Assembly (NCBI GenBank): GCA_007115705.1
Contig: QXEO01000217.1
Span: 620,001 to 684,000, forward strand
From: Dactylis glomerata
Taxonomy: Eukaryota > Streptophyta > Magnoliopsida > Poales > Poaceae
Reading direction: 5' to 3'
Length of the DNA: 64,000 nucleotides
Positions 46,957 to 58,239 of the stretch are shown piece by piece. The notes under the pieces are model-generated. The model was given only the letters and a program-made list of their open reading frames with translations, was not told where the DNA came from and did not search any database. Positions within the stretch are counted from its first letter, which is position 1, and each line of letters opens with the position of its first letter. A program made the position numbers and the translations under genes.

Positions 46957-47340
46957 TGCTATGTTTTATTCTAGGCTTATGAATCCTTGCCATAGTATTT
47001 GTGATCATGCAAGCATGCTTGTGAACTTTGTCATTCCTTTCGTTGCATAACATATATACTCCATTCTAGGCTTATATATGATCGATCGTCATCCATGCTA
47101 TGTTTTATTCTAGGCTTATGAATCCTTGCCATAGTATTTGTGATCATGCAAGCATGTTTTTGAACTTTGTCATTCCTTTCGTTGCATATATAACATATAT
47201 ACTCCATTCTAGGCTTATATATGATCGATCGTCATCCATGCTATGTTTTATTCTAGGCTTATGAATCCTTGCCATAGTATTTGTGATCATATGCAAACAT
47301 GTTTTTTAACTTTATCATTCCTTTCGTTGCATAACATATA
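46957..47340. repeat. About 140-bp tandem repeats upstream of the hybrid-binding ORFs
   Basis: Units starting TGCTATGTTTTATTCTAGGC begin at 46957, 47096 and 47239; a fourth begins at 47637, between the two ORFs. Each unit contains GATCATGCAAGCATG and TTTCGTTGCATAACATATAT. The arrangement shows that one repeat plus one ORF was duplicated as a block. Confidence 0.87.
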
Positions 47341-47360
47341 TACTTCATGTCTATACAGAG

Positions 47361-47605
47361 ATGTCTTGTGGTACGTGGTGTACAGTGGTCGGGTTCTAGG
47401 AGTCTACGAGGAGTGGGAGGACTGCCAGGCACAGGTGACTAACTTCAGCGGCAACTGCTACAAAGGGTATAAGACAAGAGAGCTCGCGGTCTCCAAGTGG
47501 AGGAGACACGTGTGGAAGAAGAATCGGATGAAGTTCTTGATCATGGTCTCGATCTTGCTCATCGTCGTCGCCGGTGTGATCTATTCGAACTTTTTTTTGA
47601 TGTTG
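47361..47605 (+). pseudogene. Hybrid-binding domain plus membrane segment, copy 1
   Basis: The frame reads LWYVVYSGRVLGVYEEWEDC, then QAQVTNFSGNCYKGYKT and a hydrophobic stretch LIMVSILLIVVAGVIY. It matches the N-terminal domain of RNase H1 (the caulimovirus viroplasmin-like fold that binds RNA/DNA hybrids): Gly-Arg-x3-Gly-Val-Tyr, Trp, Cys-x2-Gln-Val, Phe and Tyr-Lys-x-Tyr positions are in place. Compared with copy 2, two extra bases follow the ATG at 47361, so that start is out of frame. The in-frame reading would need an upstream ATG or splicing. It is therefore probably broken, though the domain itself is intact. Confidence 0.68.
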
Positions 47606-47780
47606 GACTTGCTTATATATGATCGATCGTCATCCATGCTATGTTTTATTCTAGGCTTATGAATCCTTGCCATTGTATTTGTGATCATGCAAGCATGTTC
47701 TTGCACTTTGTCATTCCTTTCGTTGCATAACATATATACTACATGTCTATAGAGCTACAGGTAGAGCTACCTTTCTCTAC

Positions 47781-48062
47781 ATGTCTATAGAGAAAGGTGT
47801 TGTTATATGCCTTGTGTCCATAGAGATGACGTGGTACGTCGTGTTCAAGGGGCGGGTTACAGGAGTCTATGAGGAGTGGACGGACTGCAAGGAACAGGTG
47901 CACAAGTTCAGCGGCAACTGCTACAAAGGCTACCCGACTCAACAAGAGGCGGTTGCCAAGTGGAGGAAGCACCAGTCGAACAAGAGCAAGATGAAGACCT
48001 TCATTGTGCTCTCGCTCTTGCTCACCATCGTCGGAGCGGTACTATATTTCATCCTAGTGTAG
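47781..48062 (+). CDS. Small hybrid-binding-domain protein with a C-terminal membrane anchor, copy 2
   Basis: An ORF of 93 residues from the ATG at 47781, or 78 from the internal ATG at 47826, where similarity to copy 1 begins; the second start is preferred. Residues 2-50 of the short form (MTWYVVFKGRVTGVYEEW, then CKEQVHKFSGNCYKGYPTQQ) match the RNase H1 N-terminal hybrid-binding domain. A basic linker (KSKMK) leads to a terminal hydrophobic helix (TFIVLSLLLTIVGAVLYFIL) ending at the stop, the layout of a tail-anchored protein. No RNase H catalytic domain follows. It lies within the CACTA element, just before the right subterminal repeats. Family match is by eye; role unknown, possibly tethering nucleic acid to a membrane. 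Confidence 0.75.
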   Translation: MSIEKGVVICLVSIEMTWYVVFKGRVTGVYEEWTDCKEQVHKFSGNCYKGYPTQQEAVAKWRKHQSNKSKMKTFIVLSLLLTIVGAVLYFILV

Positions 48063-48339
48063 GCGGCGGCCGGTGTCACTTCATTTGTATCTTGAGATGA
48101 TGCACTTAATTTGCATGGATTATGAGTTGTATGGAGATCTATATATGTATGATGAGTTGTATATGCATGGAGCTATATGAAATATGTTAATATTCTATAT
48201 GAAATGAGTTTTATATGGAGATATATAATTGTGCTATATGAAATCTATTGATATATCTGTATACTGCTATATTATATCTATTTAAACCTGTATATCTACA
48301 CCAGACAGAATAAGTTCTGTATAAAACCTGTAATATTTC

Positions 48340-48572
48340 AGTGGCGCACTAAAATGTAATTCTGTGGCGCACCTAATTCTGTGGCGCACCAAGCCATAAT
48401 GCGCCGCAAAATTACTTAATTCTGTGGCGCATTAGGGCTTGGTGCGCCACAGAATTAAGGAATTCTGTGGCGCATGTACTGGTGCGCCACAGAAAGCTTA
48501 TTTTTGTGGCGAAGATTCTGTGGAGCACCACCCATGCGCCACAGAATGCATATTTTGGTGCGCCACAGAAGA
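48340..48572. repeat. Right palindromic subterminal repeats of the CACTA element
   Basis: Five or six degenerate copies of TTCTGTGGCGCA paired with TGCGCCACAGAA, mirroring the left array, up to the terminal inverted repeat at 48573. Confidence 0.88.
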
Positions 48573-48591
48573 GGTTTTCCCTACTAGTGGA

Positions 48592-50982
48592 CTACTCTCC
48601 ACCTATCCACGGCAACGGCTCCGGAAAGCCAAAGGAATCACTACGGAACAGCCTAGCTACACGCCACCTGCCGTACTCCTCTCTAATCTTCGCTAGGATG
48701 ACCGCAAGCTCAGGCCGAGCCCCGTTGAAGACCACATCATTGCGGTGCCGCCAAATGCACCAGAAGACCAGGGTAATAGCCGTCCACAGGTCCCGCTGAC
48801 TGGCCTTGGGGCAGGGCCTTGAAGTCCACCACTGAAGGAGATCCGAATCAGCCTCCGGAAGCCACTGTAGTCGATCCCAGTGGCTAAGGGCCGACGCCCA
48901 CACCTCCCGGGCCACCACATAACCAAGCAACAAGTGTTGCAACGTCTTCGGCTCCTGGTCACAAAGCGGGCAAGCCGCGGGGTGCGGAAGACCACGACGC
49001 TCTAGCCGGTCTGCCGTCCAACATCTGTCCTTGGAGATGAGCCAAGCGAAAAACCTACACCCATAAGGGGCCCTCGAGCGCCACACCTGAGCCGCCGCTG
49101 TAGCTTGGCAACGACCCACAAAGAAAGCCTTGTAAGCTGACTTGGAGGAGTACGTCCCATCCGGCGACCAGGCCCAAATCAGCTCATCCCCACGCTCTGG
49201 AAAGAGCTGAACCTCAGCGAGGATCTGCCAGAGAACAAAGAACTCCGCGAGCGCCTCGGCCGAGAGGTTAGGCCCGCAGTCCTAAAGCCAAAGGCCAGAA
49301 AGCCCCTCCTTAACCGAGTGGGCTTTGGCAACGCGAGGAGGGATCCTCGCCGCCAGGTTGGGAGCCACGTCCTCCACACGAGCGCCATCCAACCAACGAT
49401 CCAACCAGAACTGAGCACGTTCACCATTACCAAGGCGAACTATCGTGGCCGCCTCAAACAGGGCCAACGAAGCCTGGGGGAGTCGAAGATCAAACTCCGC
49501 CCAGGTCCTAGCAGGGTCAGTCCACTGCAGCCATGCCCAACGACAACGAAGCGCCAGGTTGAGAAGGCGCAAGTTCGGCAAGCCTAGCCCGCCCACAGAC
49601 TTGGGCGAGGTCACCTTATCCCACGCCACCAGGCAATGGCCACCATTCACCTGTTGCCTGCCTTTCCACAGGAAGGCCCTACAGATCTTGGCGAAGGCCT
49701 CCAGGGTCTTCGGTGGGATATCCAGGGACATCAAGGCATGAACCAACATCGGCGAGAGCGTGGTCTGGACGAGAATTGCCCGGCCGCCACGGTTCATGAG
49801 CTTGGCACACCACGGTTGCACCCTCCTCATCGCGTTGTCAACCACAGGCTGTAGCTGCGCCGCGGAGACCTTGCGGATACCCAAGGGCAATCCAAGGTAT
49901 CGAAATGGAAGGGAGCCCACCTCGCAACCGAGAATGTCACGCGCAAGCGTAACCTGCTCCGGCGAACACCGAATAGGGTGAATGGAGCACTTAGCAAGGT
50001 TGGTGCACAATCCGGATGCCACGCCAAAGTCCTCAACAATGGCCGAACAGGTGAGGAGGTCCAACCGAGTAGGCCTCACGAAGGTAACCACATCATCGGC
50101 ATACATCGAGGTGCGATGCCGCAACCCACGCTCGGCAAGAGCCGAGAGCAAGCCATCGCTAGCCGCCCTCTCGATCATCAGGTGGAGCACGTCCATCACC
50201 GAGTTGAACAGGAGGGGGGAAAGGGGGTCCCCTTGCCGCAAGCCACGCCTGTTGAAGATGAGATTACCCGCCACGCCATTAACCACCACGCGGGTGGATG
50301 CCGACCCCAACAAGCCACAAATCATGGAGATCCAACGCCGGCCGAACCCTAGCTTAGACAAGACATCAAGCAGAAAAGCCCAATCCACTGTGTCGAAGGC
50401 CTTAGTGATGTCGAGCTTAAGCAGAATGACCTCCTTTTTGAGGCGGTGCAGCTTACTGGCGGTAGCCTGCACAAGCTGGAAGTTGTCGTGAAGACAACGT
50501 CCACGGATAAAAGCACTCTGTTGGGGACCCACAAGGAGAGGCATGCTCGACGCGAGGCAGACGGAGAGGACCTTGGCGATCAACTTAGCCACACTGTGAA
50601 TGAGGCTGATCGGCCTGAAGTCCTTAACTTCGACGGCGTCCGCTTTTTTGGGCAAAAGCGAGATCAACGCCTGGTTGGCCACGTGAAGCCCCCTGCAGTC
50701 ACCACTCCACAAGGCCTGAAAAGCCTCCATCATATCCTCCTTAATGATCGGCCAGCAAGACGCATAAAAGCAGCCCGTAAAACCATCTGGGCTGGGAGCT
50801 TTGTCCAACTCCTGCGATCGGATCACCCCCCACACCTCCTCCTCCGAGAAAGGCACCTCCAGGCCAGAGAGGTCATGAGTTTGCATGCCTAAAAAATCAA
50901 GGTTCAGGCCAAACCCACGCTCTGGGCACGATCCCAAGAGCCGCTCGTAGAAGGCGTCCACCGCCTTGCCTTATCGTCTTGG
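48592..50982 (-). pseudogene. LINE ORF2 remnant: reverse transcriptase and zinc-finger-like C-terminus
   Basis: One frame is open from the truncation point at 50982 to the stop at 48592, except for a single TAG at 49282-49284. The reverse-transcriptase motifs are clear: LDKAPSPDGF, the LLKLDITKAFD strand with its catalytic Asp, GLRQGDPLSPLLF, and YADD near 50094. The C-terminal part has the zf-RVT pattern (WRSRAPYGCRFFAWL, CPLCDQEPKTLQHLLLG) and a final WCIWRHRNDVVF segment. The upstream endonuclease and ORF1 were never copied. The TAG sits in GLWL-stop-DCGPN and could be a CAG-to-TAG change. The native stop lies next to the CACTA insertion site. Confidence 0.92.
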
Positions 50983-50996
50983 TCCAATCCTATTTT

Positions 50997-53900
50997 ATCT
51001 CGTTGTGTTTGGACTAGGTGCATTGACATTGGTGATTGGACCAATGATCATGTCTATTCATCTCAAAAAAAGAAAATGATCATGTCTGTTAAGTAGATGC
51101 AGTTATGCAACGTGCAACCCTAATCAGTTGGGCCCTGCCATGGGTGGCGTGTGCCTCCCTACCCAGGCAAACGTGCGGTGTCATGCTCGTGGACCTCCCA
51201 TTGTCCATGCCACGTGTAAGGGTGAGAAGTGAGGGCTATGAAGTTGGATCCACATGCGTTGCATCTACGGAAATTTTTCCAATATACAAGATACATGTAC
51301 CTACCAAGTTGTACATGCTATTAATCCATTGCATTGCTACCTTGCTAGTGCTTTCTTTTCGAGACAAGATTTGGTGCACCTGGCCAGTGCTTTCGGTTTT
51401 TAAAATACTTAAAAATTGTAATTTTTATGTTTCAAAAAATCATTAAATTTATTATATAAATACATACGCATGTCCTGGATACTCGTGCAAAGTTTCGGCA
51501 GAAATCGCTTTATATTTTGAGCTACTAAAAAAAAGCGGCTACATATAGACTCTACTTTTGTCGGAAATTTGTCTTTTTTGCATAGCTCAAAATACATCAT
51601 ATTTTTCTCTAATTTCTTTTGTCATGCCTTTGAAATATCTATACGTATGTCCGTATTTAATTTCAGATTTTTTGGAATCATAGAAATATATTTTTTAAAA
51701 CTAAGAGTACTGGTACTCATGTACCAAAGGTACTTTCCGTTTCTTTTCAGTATTCTACCTTCTTCCAATAGGCTCTTTAAAGACATGCAGATGATTAATG
51801 CATGTATATACAGAAGTACAAATAAGTTATAGTCCCATATGTATCACTTTCTTTGCGATGAACAACTAAAGAACTACACTTTTGTACTATAATAAAATAA
51901 ATGGGTATGTCCGTCTATTTTCTGTACCCCAAAACGATCAGTAGCTATGGAGACACCGGGACAATATATTCTCTGTTGCAATGGATTATTTTCAGTGTAA
52001 GCAATTTTGAAGCTTGAAGTGCAAGAAATAATCAGGTATAATTTCAGATTTTTTGTTTAATGCAATGGTACCTTAATACGTGGATTAGTCGCAATCATCC
52101 AAAAAATTGCATGCCTTTCATACCACATGATCTAATACATTTCATATTTTTTAGGCCACTTGTTGCTTCTGTCAAAAAAATTCTATACATGTACTTGCAA
52201 ATATAGTACAAGATAGATAGGAATCTATGAAAAATTGGTACACTGGAACTCTGACTGCAACGTTATCTACAAAGATTCACATGCGGCAGAAACTCGCGGC
52301 AAAGCCTTTGCATAGAGCATGCCATTGGCAAAGTCAGGCGGCATAACTCAGGCCGACAATGAGCCCTTTCCTACGGTTGTCCCTCAGGCACATGGCAAAA
52401 GGCTTTGCTGAGAACTTTGAGACATTTGGGCATTTTCGGCTAGAGCCTTTATCAAGAGCAATTTTCGAGTTGACTCTTGGTAAGTATCTTGCTGGACCAC
52501 AACACATTGTGCGTTTTTTGGTAGCCCTTTGCCAAGAGGCCATTTGCCGACTGTTTTCTCCCTTTGCCAAGAGTCTTTCAGCAAATGGCTAGATTCCGCT
52601 AGTGAATTAAGGAGGATCGGGCTGATAATTATAACAGGATAATCCAAAATTAAAAATCTGAGTTCACATTCACACTATTTCACGTTGCTGACAAAATTAA
52701 ACCAAGGATTGGAACAGTGGAAAACATATTCTCAGACAACTCAAGTCATATACTTACGGAACAAAGAGTTTCTGCTCGGATCTGCTTGATATTTTTTCAT
52801 CAATCTACCAGAAATAAACTCCAAATCTACCCATAGACAAAATACGAAAAAAATCACCAAAAATGATGACGTGAACCATAGATTAACACCGACAAAAGCA
52901 AAAGTCTACAAACTAGGTATCAATGGTGTGAAGGGGCAAGCAGACTGAGCTAATTAATTAAGGAGATATACAGAAAATAGACGTGGCTTACATCATGCAA
53001 GCACGCTTTGGGACTAACTAATGAGATCAAGAAGTGTCATGTTCATCTTGTCATGTTCTGAGATGTCCAAATCTGTGATTAAATACCAAGATTAGTTTGT
53101 AATTCCTCTCGAATCTGACAGCGCTAGCTAGGGAGGATATCGATTCACATCACCAACTACTACCTTAGCATAAAAAAGAGAATACATTAACTCGTTTGGT
53201 CATGAAAAAGACAGGTTAATCACAGATTCAAATCGTGAATTGTATACCTAGCAATCATTGAACTATTTATGTAGTAAATTTAACCAAGTCTATCAAAACA
53301 TAGCAAAACACTTTTGTTGCTTCCTACCCTGAGTAAACAGTATGTCTAAGCTTGCTTTTATGACTGTTGTAATTCTTGACCATTTGGGGCACTATTATAA
53401 AACCGGGTGCAATGCTTTCATTCTAAAAAAGTTAGCAGCCAAACTATTTGTGGTCGGTTACTCTTGTACATAATGAAGTTGAGGTACCCTAGCTTGATCC
53501 GTCTTTTGGCTTCACAGGTCGTTGCAGAGCGTGCAACCTCAATCACGACAAACTATTAGATACCTTAAGATGTCACTTTCAAAGCTAAATCATGTGAGAT
53601 CAACTATCTTCTGATTAATAGTTGAACTCTATTATAAGCTTTCAAGCCACTTCTCTCAGAGCTCAACACATCAATGCTAGGACGTTATAGTCGTGACTAA
53701 TTCTAAAATAACTTGAAAATTCATGAAGACAGGTCAGTATTAGTCAAGCGAAATAATGTAACGATACACAAAGATGTCATTATGACCTGTCACCTTTGAT
53801 AGTAAACTTGTCCGGTAAAAAAACATGACATGTTCTACACGAATATAAACTTATGGCATGAGCTGTCTCAATCATCCCGTAGCCTTATTTTTCATGCCAG

Positions 53901-54801
53901 GCTGATACGTTTGACTTGGGATGACACTAACATAAGCAATTATAAGAGATTAAAAAATCATGAGCAACTAGTATAATATTGTTAGGATCTGGACAACTGG
54001 GGCTGATGGTACTAATATGGTGCGCATGTGAATACGAGAGATCTAAACACACTGCATGTCGACTTGTCTGCTCAATGATTCTTGGGAAGGATTGATCAAC
54101 TAAAAACATTGAGGAACCTAGTGTGCTATGGCACCCCAGAAAGTACACCAAATGAAAGCTGACGAAATTACCAAAGACTAACAAAGCACTTATGCTCAAC
54201 ATGCTTATCTTGACTTCTCTAAAGATAAAGACTCGATGAAATCTCCCATTGGGATAGTGTAAGTATGCTTTAAGAAGATAGCCGGAAATGTTCTCATGAA
54301 TGAAACACTAATACCATTGACATGAAAATCAACAATACTATTGACAGGAAAATTGATTGGTTTCTTTACTTGCTTTACTAACAGCCCTAGGAGGCTATCC
54401 AAGTGCGTGGGTACATATAACATCACAACAAGGGTGGTTCAACTGTGTAGAGATACCAGGGGACACATAGGCTTGTGAAGGTGGGAGCAAATTATAATAG
54501 CTGGAGCTTCTTATCTCATCATGCCTATCCTTTTCTTGGCACTACATGGAAGCATCTTTCACACATCAAGATACATGGAACTCATTGGCCAAAGCGACTT
54601 GGATTTGTTTGGCATGCCTACAAAAGGCCCCACCAGTTGCTGTGCTGTGAAGCTCATGGCAGCCAGGAGAGAATCTTAAATTTCCTCTTCCATCACGTCC
54701 CTCTGCCTGCCTGCTACATATCTATATCTATCTCTCATACACGCCAAGCTGCTTAATTTGCTTGCTTCTCTGCAGAAGCAAAGCTCTTACACCTGGTAAA
54801 C
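50997..54801. other. Intergenic DNA with one element remnant
   Basis: No gene was recognised over 3.8 kb. At 52280-52607 there is a segment of repeated CTTTGCCAAGAG and CTTTGC motifs ending in GATTCCGCTAGTG. It resembles one end of another CACTA-like element (terminus CACTAGCGGAATC on minus); no matching left terminus was found. Confidence 0.5.
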
Positions 54802-54808
54802 TATAAAA
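54802..54808 (+). promoter_or_regulatory. TATA box of the DUF863-like gene
   Basis: TATAAAA at 54802-54808, followed by a GAGAG-rich leader. The putative first exon ends at a donor 54886|54887 (GCAGAG|GTAAG). Confidence 0.7.
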
Positions 54809-54829
54809 GAGAGCTTCTTTGAGAGAGGT

Positions 54830-54886
54830 AGAGGGAGTACCTTCCTTGCTTAGCAGGTGAATTTGGCTGCTGGAACCGAAGCAGAG
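54830..54886 (+). other. 5'UTR exon of the DUF863-like gene
   Basis: Inferred noncoding first exon from about 25-30 bp after the TATA box to the donor GAG|GTAAGC at 54886. The matching acceptor is at 55670 (ATGAAACAG|GTTGG), giving a 784-bp 5'UTR intron. An alternative donor (GCAG|GTGAAT) exists at 54855. Confidence 0.5.
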
Positions 54887-55724
54887 GTAAGCCCAAGCTT
54901 CTTCTCATCTCTTTTTTTGTCTTGTTTCTTCTTCCACCTGTGGCATGCTTCAGAGTTCAGAGGATCTTTGTGTTTTGATTGGTGCTCTTGTCTTGTAAAG
55001 TTCTGTCATCTGCTATAGAGATTTTTGAGAAGGTCTAATGACATGTGCAGTCTGAAAGGGCATTTTTCAGATACTTCTTCCTCCGTCTCCTTCACAGCTG
55101 TATTCATTTTATCACTGTCATAGAAAGCAGAGTATTACAGTTGTTGTCAGAAGTGTAATGGCATGCTGTTTCGATGTGGGAAGGTGATCCATGGCAGCAA
55201 TTGCAACCATGAAATTTTATTTCGTTAGTTCATTAGTTGTAGAAGTGTAAGACTTGATTGGTGATATTAAGAAAGGTTTAAGTTATAGGCTCATAACGGC
55301 AAAACTTGACAGCTCACAGAAAGGGTGAAGAGTCTGATGTCTCAATCTCTTGTATAGTAATATTCATATATTCAGTTTTATTTTACCTTACCTGTTCTCT
55401 ATCCATTAAAGTTTGTTTTGAATGTACTGTATCTATTCATGTTTGATGGCACACAAATCATTTGATAGACGTTCAATTGAGAAAAAAAACAAGAATCCAA
55501 AAGTTCTCTTCTGCAGTGATGCGCTTACCCTTAAGAACATAGGCTGGAATAATAAAGTTACCAATTTGATGGGACAAGGCATACGAATATTTCGATACTG
55601 AATGTAGATATATTACCATTTATAGCAGAAATTTGCATGCAGTACTTATTGTGATGTTCTCATGAAACAGGTTGGAAATTAGTACGCAAAAGCTAAGGAG
55701 ACTTGCATCTAGCATTACCAAGAG

Positions 55725-57183
55725 ATGGACAGGGAGCGGATGAAGATGGCTATCCTAGAGCAAGAACAAACATTCAGACAACAGGTAACGAAACACACTC
55801 TTGTAAACACTATCTACTGATATGTGATCCTTTGAAAGAACACTGAACTCACTTCCGGTTAATAGCCATACTAAGATACTGATCAACCAGGCAAATTTTA
55901 CCTGCATAGTTCCACGGATGTGTATATATCACGTTAAACAGAGAAACTAAGCAGAACATGCAACATTTAGCACATACGGAGTAGTTATTTTCTCCAATGC
56001 ATCAACAAATGATTAAGAGTTGCTTGGCTAGTCATGAGTCTCACTGACTAGTAGTTTGATTTGTCTATGAGCCACAACTTGGCTTCCAACTAAAAACCTC
56101 GATTTGTTGTGACTATTAGTCCTCACTAGTCCATTAGTTAATAACCCAACATGACTCGACTTTTTCGCCTCTGAATCTCTGATCAGTGGCATAAAAAATT
56201 CCGGTGCACCACTAGGTTTAATGTTAATCACCGCTTGATTCCAGTTCCGTCCTGATAAGTTGAACATGGATCCTAGAAGCTTGAGGCTTTTCCCGCTGTG
56301 CTTGTTTGCGTGAAAGGGACTACATCCTGATCCCACTCATTCCAAAAGTTTAGTCTAACAAGCCTCTATAGGTTGGTAATTTCCTCGACCATGCAAACAA
56401 GGGAAATCTAAGGTGTGAATGTGAGGCAAACATAGTTATATGCGAGAACAAATGGAGTACAAGCAAGTAGGTAAGACATTACAACTAGTAACTAAGAAGT
56501 AGTACTGCCATCAAGTCACGCTAGCAGTAATATCAGCTAATTCATAACTAGCTAGCCAAAATTCTGGAGGCACTCCTGGTCCAAGTCTTTACCTTTCTCG
56601 CTTATAGAATAGTCGCAACATGTACTGATAGCTAAAACATGCATTGTCCATCGTATTTTAAATCGAGAAATTCTTGTGCACACTATCAGGGTAGAGTTTC
56701 TCACCAATCCTTACATTGTTGAACCAGGTTCATGAGATGCACCGGGTTTACCATGTTCAAAAGCATCTGATGAGTGAGATGCAGACAGCAGGGCTGAGCC
56801 GAGCTCACGCTGTGACGAAACAAAAACTAGACGTCTGGCGCATCGAAAAGGATACAAACTTTCAGAAATTTTATGGGTTCTCAGACAGCTGCACCCCTGC
56901 CTCTGCAGAAGAATGCAACCTTGAGCTTACTCTAGCAACCGGGAGCAGTACCAGCAGGAACAGCAGCAGAAGCCAGAAGGGCAAGCAAGTAATGAAATCC
57001 TCAGACTCAGATTCTGGAACAGCGGTATCATCAACATCGACTGAATCCGAGCTGGCTCGGTTCAACGAGATCAACACAACGGCAGCAAGGTTCCAGAGTG
57101 ACATCAAGAGGTTTACAATAGTTGATGAGAAGAATCAGACTCCTTGGCCCAACCAGTCTGTGAGCGTGAGGATGGCATGGTGA
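55725..57183 (+). CDS. DUF863-like small protein, two coding exons
   Basis: Exon 55725-55784 encodes 20 residues (MDRERMKMAILEQEQTFRQQ) and ends at CAG|GTAACG. Exon 56728-57183 starts after AACCAG, phase 0, and encodes 151 residues to TGA. The 171-residue product has the N-terminal signature of plant DUF863-type proteins across the splice junction (ILEQEQTFRQQ then VHEMHRVYHVQKHLM), a short CNLELTLATG motif in the middle, a Ser-rich stretch (SSTSRNSSRS) and no membrane segment. It is much shorter than full DUF863 proteins, which run to hundreds of residues, so it is a short member or paralogue. The function of the family is poorly known. With its TATA box, 5'UTR intron and clean splice sites it is the most convincing ordinary host gene here. 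The exons and start are visible; the expression pattern is not. Confidence 0.82.
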
Positions 57184-57640
57184 CCGAATTAGCTAGGATT
57201 TGGAGTTGTAGATTCCAGAGAGAGATGTTGTCACATGTACATCATCAGAGCTAATTTTTTTGCAAAATTTGATGACGGGCAAGAGATGGTTGCCTAGCAC
57301 ATTCTCCATCTTTTGGAGGTGACCATACAATTTAATTTAGTTGTAGAATCAGAATTTCAGGCAAGTTCGTAGCCATGATTAGTATGCGATAATACTCATA
57401 CATAAAGTATAATGATGCGCAAACATAAAATGTCCAAACTTTTCTGGAATGAATCTCTAAACAGAGAAATAATTCAATCGTGTGAATTGCCACTGGAGTA
57501 AGTTCGGAACTAGAATCTGTCCCTGTAAATCAATTTGCAGCAATAGCTACTACGAACAAGATACATGGAAACTAAATCAACAGGCCTTCAGTAACGAGGC
57601 TACACCGCTACGAATTTGCCAGATAAATTATCCCAGAGGT
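57184..57640. other. 3' flank of the DUF863-like gene
   Basis: AT-rich 3'UTR and intergenic sequence. No consensus polyadenylation signal stands out and no other gene was recognised. Confidence 0.5.
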
Positions 57641-57643
57641 AAA

Positions 57644-57991
57644 TTATTCCCACAGTGACAGAGCTGCATCAATCACATATCCCAAAGGTATTTGTCGGCA
57701 GCAGCAGAAATCAAGAGCACATAATACGGTAAAGAAAACAGAGGGACGGGATGGAAGGAGAGCAAACCGTTGTATGTACTGCTCGGTGCCAAGCACAGGC
57801 TTCGCAACCGTAATGTGTCCTGGAGGCTGGAGGGGGGCATGCGCGTGCGGCGCGCGGAACCGACGGCTGCGGCTGGCGACGGCGGCGAGGTACGCGAGAT
57901 GGCGGCGCGGTGCCGGTGCCGGTGCCGGTAGACGTGGGCCGCTCTTGTTTTGCGAGTTTGACCCGGAGCAGGGTCCCTTATAGTCGGCCAC
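57644..57991 (-). CDS. Hypothetical ORF or first exon, unrecognised
   Basis: A minus-strand frame of 115 residues with a GC-rich first half (Ala/Pro/Arg/His-rich, about 57780-57960), then an AT-rich half. The phrase PPGHITVAKPVLGTEQYIQR reads more like protein than the rest. After it (near 57768) the composition changes, and a splice donor could lie there. No family was recognised. It may be the first exon of a minus-strand gene, or chance. Confidence 0.25.
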   Translation of the reverse strand: MADYKGPCSGSNSQNKSGPRLPAPAPAPRRHLAYLAAVASRSRRFRAPHAHAPLQPPGHITVAKPVLGTEQYIQRFALLPSRPSVFFTVLCALDFCCCRQIPLGYVIDAALSLWE

Positions 57992-58239
57992 ATTACGGCT
58001 CAGTGAGGCTTATACACTGTAGCGGCCCAATTTTTGTCATTTTTATTTTCTTTTATTACGAAAAATGTGAAGAAAAAAATTAGATTAATGATTTAATCCA
58101 AAAGAACAACCAGAGGTAGATTATTTCTCTCATACAAATTTATAACCTGCACTCCCCAGAAAAGAAAAGAAGACTTCAGATTTTCAAACAATGAAATACT
58201 CATATATGATTTAGTGGCATCTAGAATCAATCCCAGAAT

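Larger units (their letters stand above)
40166..48589 (+). mobile_element. CACTA DNA transposon with decayed transposase and accessory ORFs
   Basis: The terminal inverted repeats are CACTAGTAGGAAAACC (left) and CACTAGTAGGGAAAACC (right end read on minus, 48573-48589). The 3-bp TSD GAC is at 40163-40165 and 48590-48592. Palindromic subterminal repeats occupy 40199-40530 and 48340-48572. Inside are a transposase remnant (40659-41525), an acidic ORF split by a Gypsy LTR, and two related small ORFs with a hybrid-binding domain. It inserted into the LINE. The transposase is frameshifted, so the element could only move with help. Confidence 0.93.
40053..50982 (-). mobile_element. 5'-truncated L1-type LINE, split by a CACTA element
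   Basis: A 14-bp TSD (TCCAATCCTATTTT) lies at 40039-40052 and again at 50983-50996. On the minus strand the element starts within ORF2 at the reverse-transcriptase region, having lost ORF1 and the endonuclease. It runs through a zinc-finger-like C-terminal domain, continues on the far side of the CACTA insertion as a short 3'UTR (40165 down to 40058), and ends in a poly(A) tail (T run at 40049-40057). Truncation at the 5' end, poly(A) and a long TSD are the marks of target-primed reverse transcription. Confidence 0.93.

Noticed and set aside
49282..50961. A separate 559-residue host gene
   Set aside because: The reverse-transcriptase motifs, poly(A) tail and 14-bp TSD show that it is a truncated LINE.
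56028..56336. Minus-strand ORF inside intron 2 of the DUF863-like gene
   Set aside because: No family resemblance, no splice or promoter context, AT-rich intron sequence.
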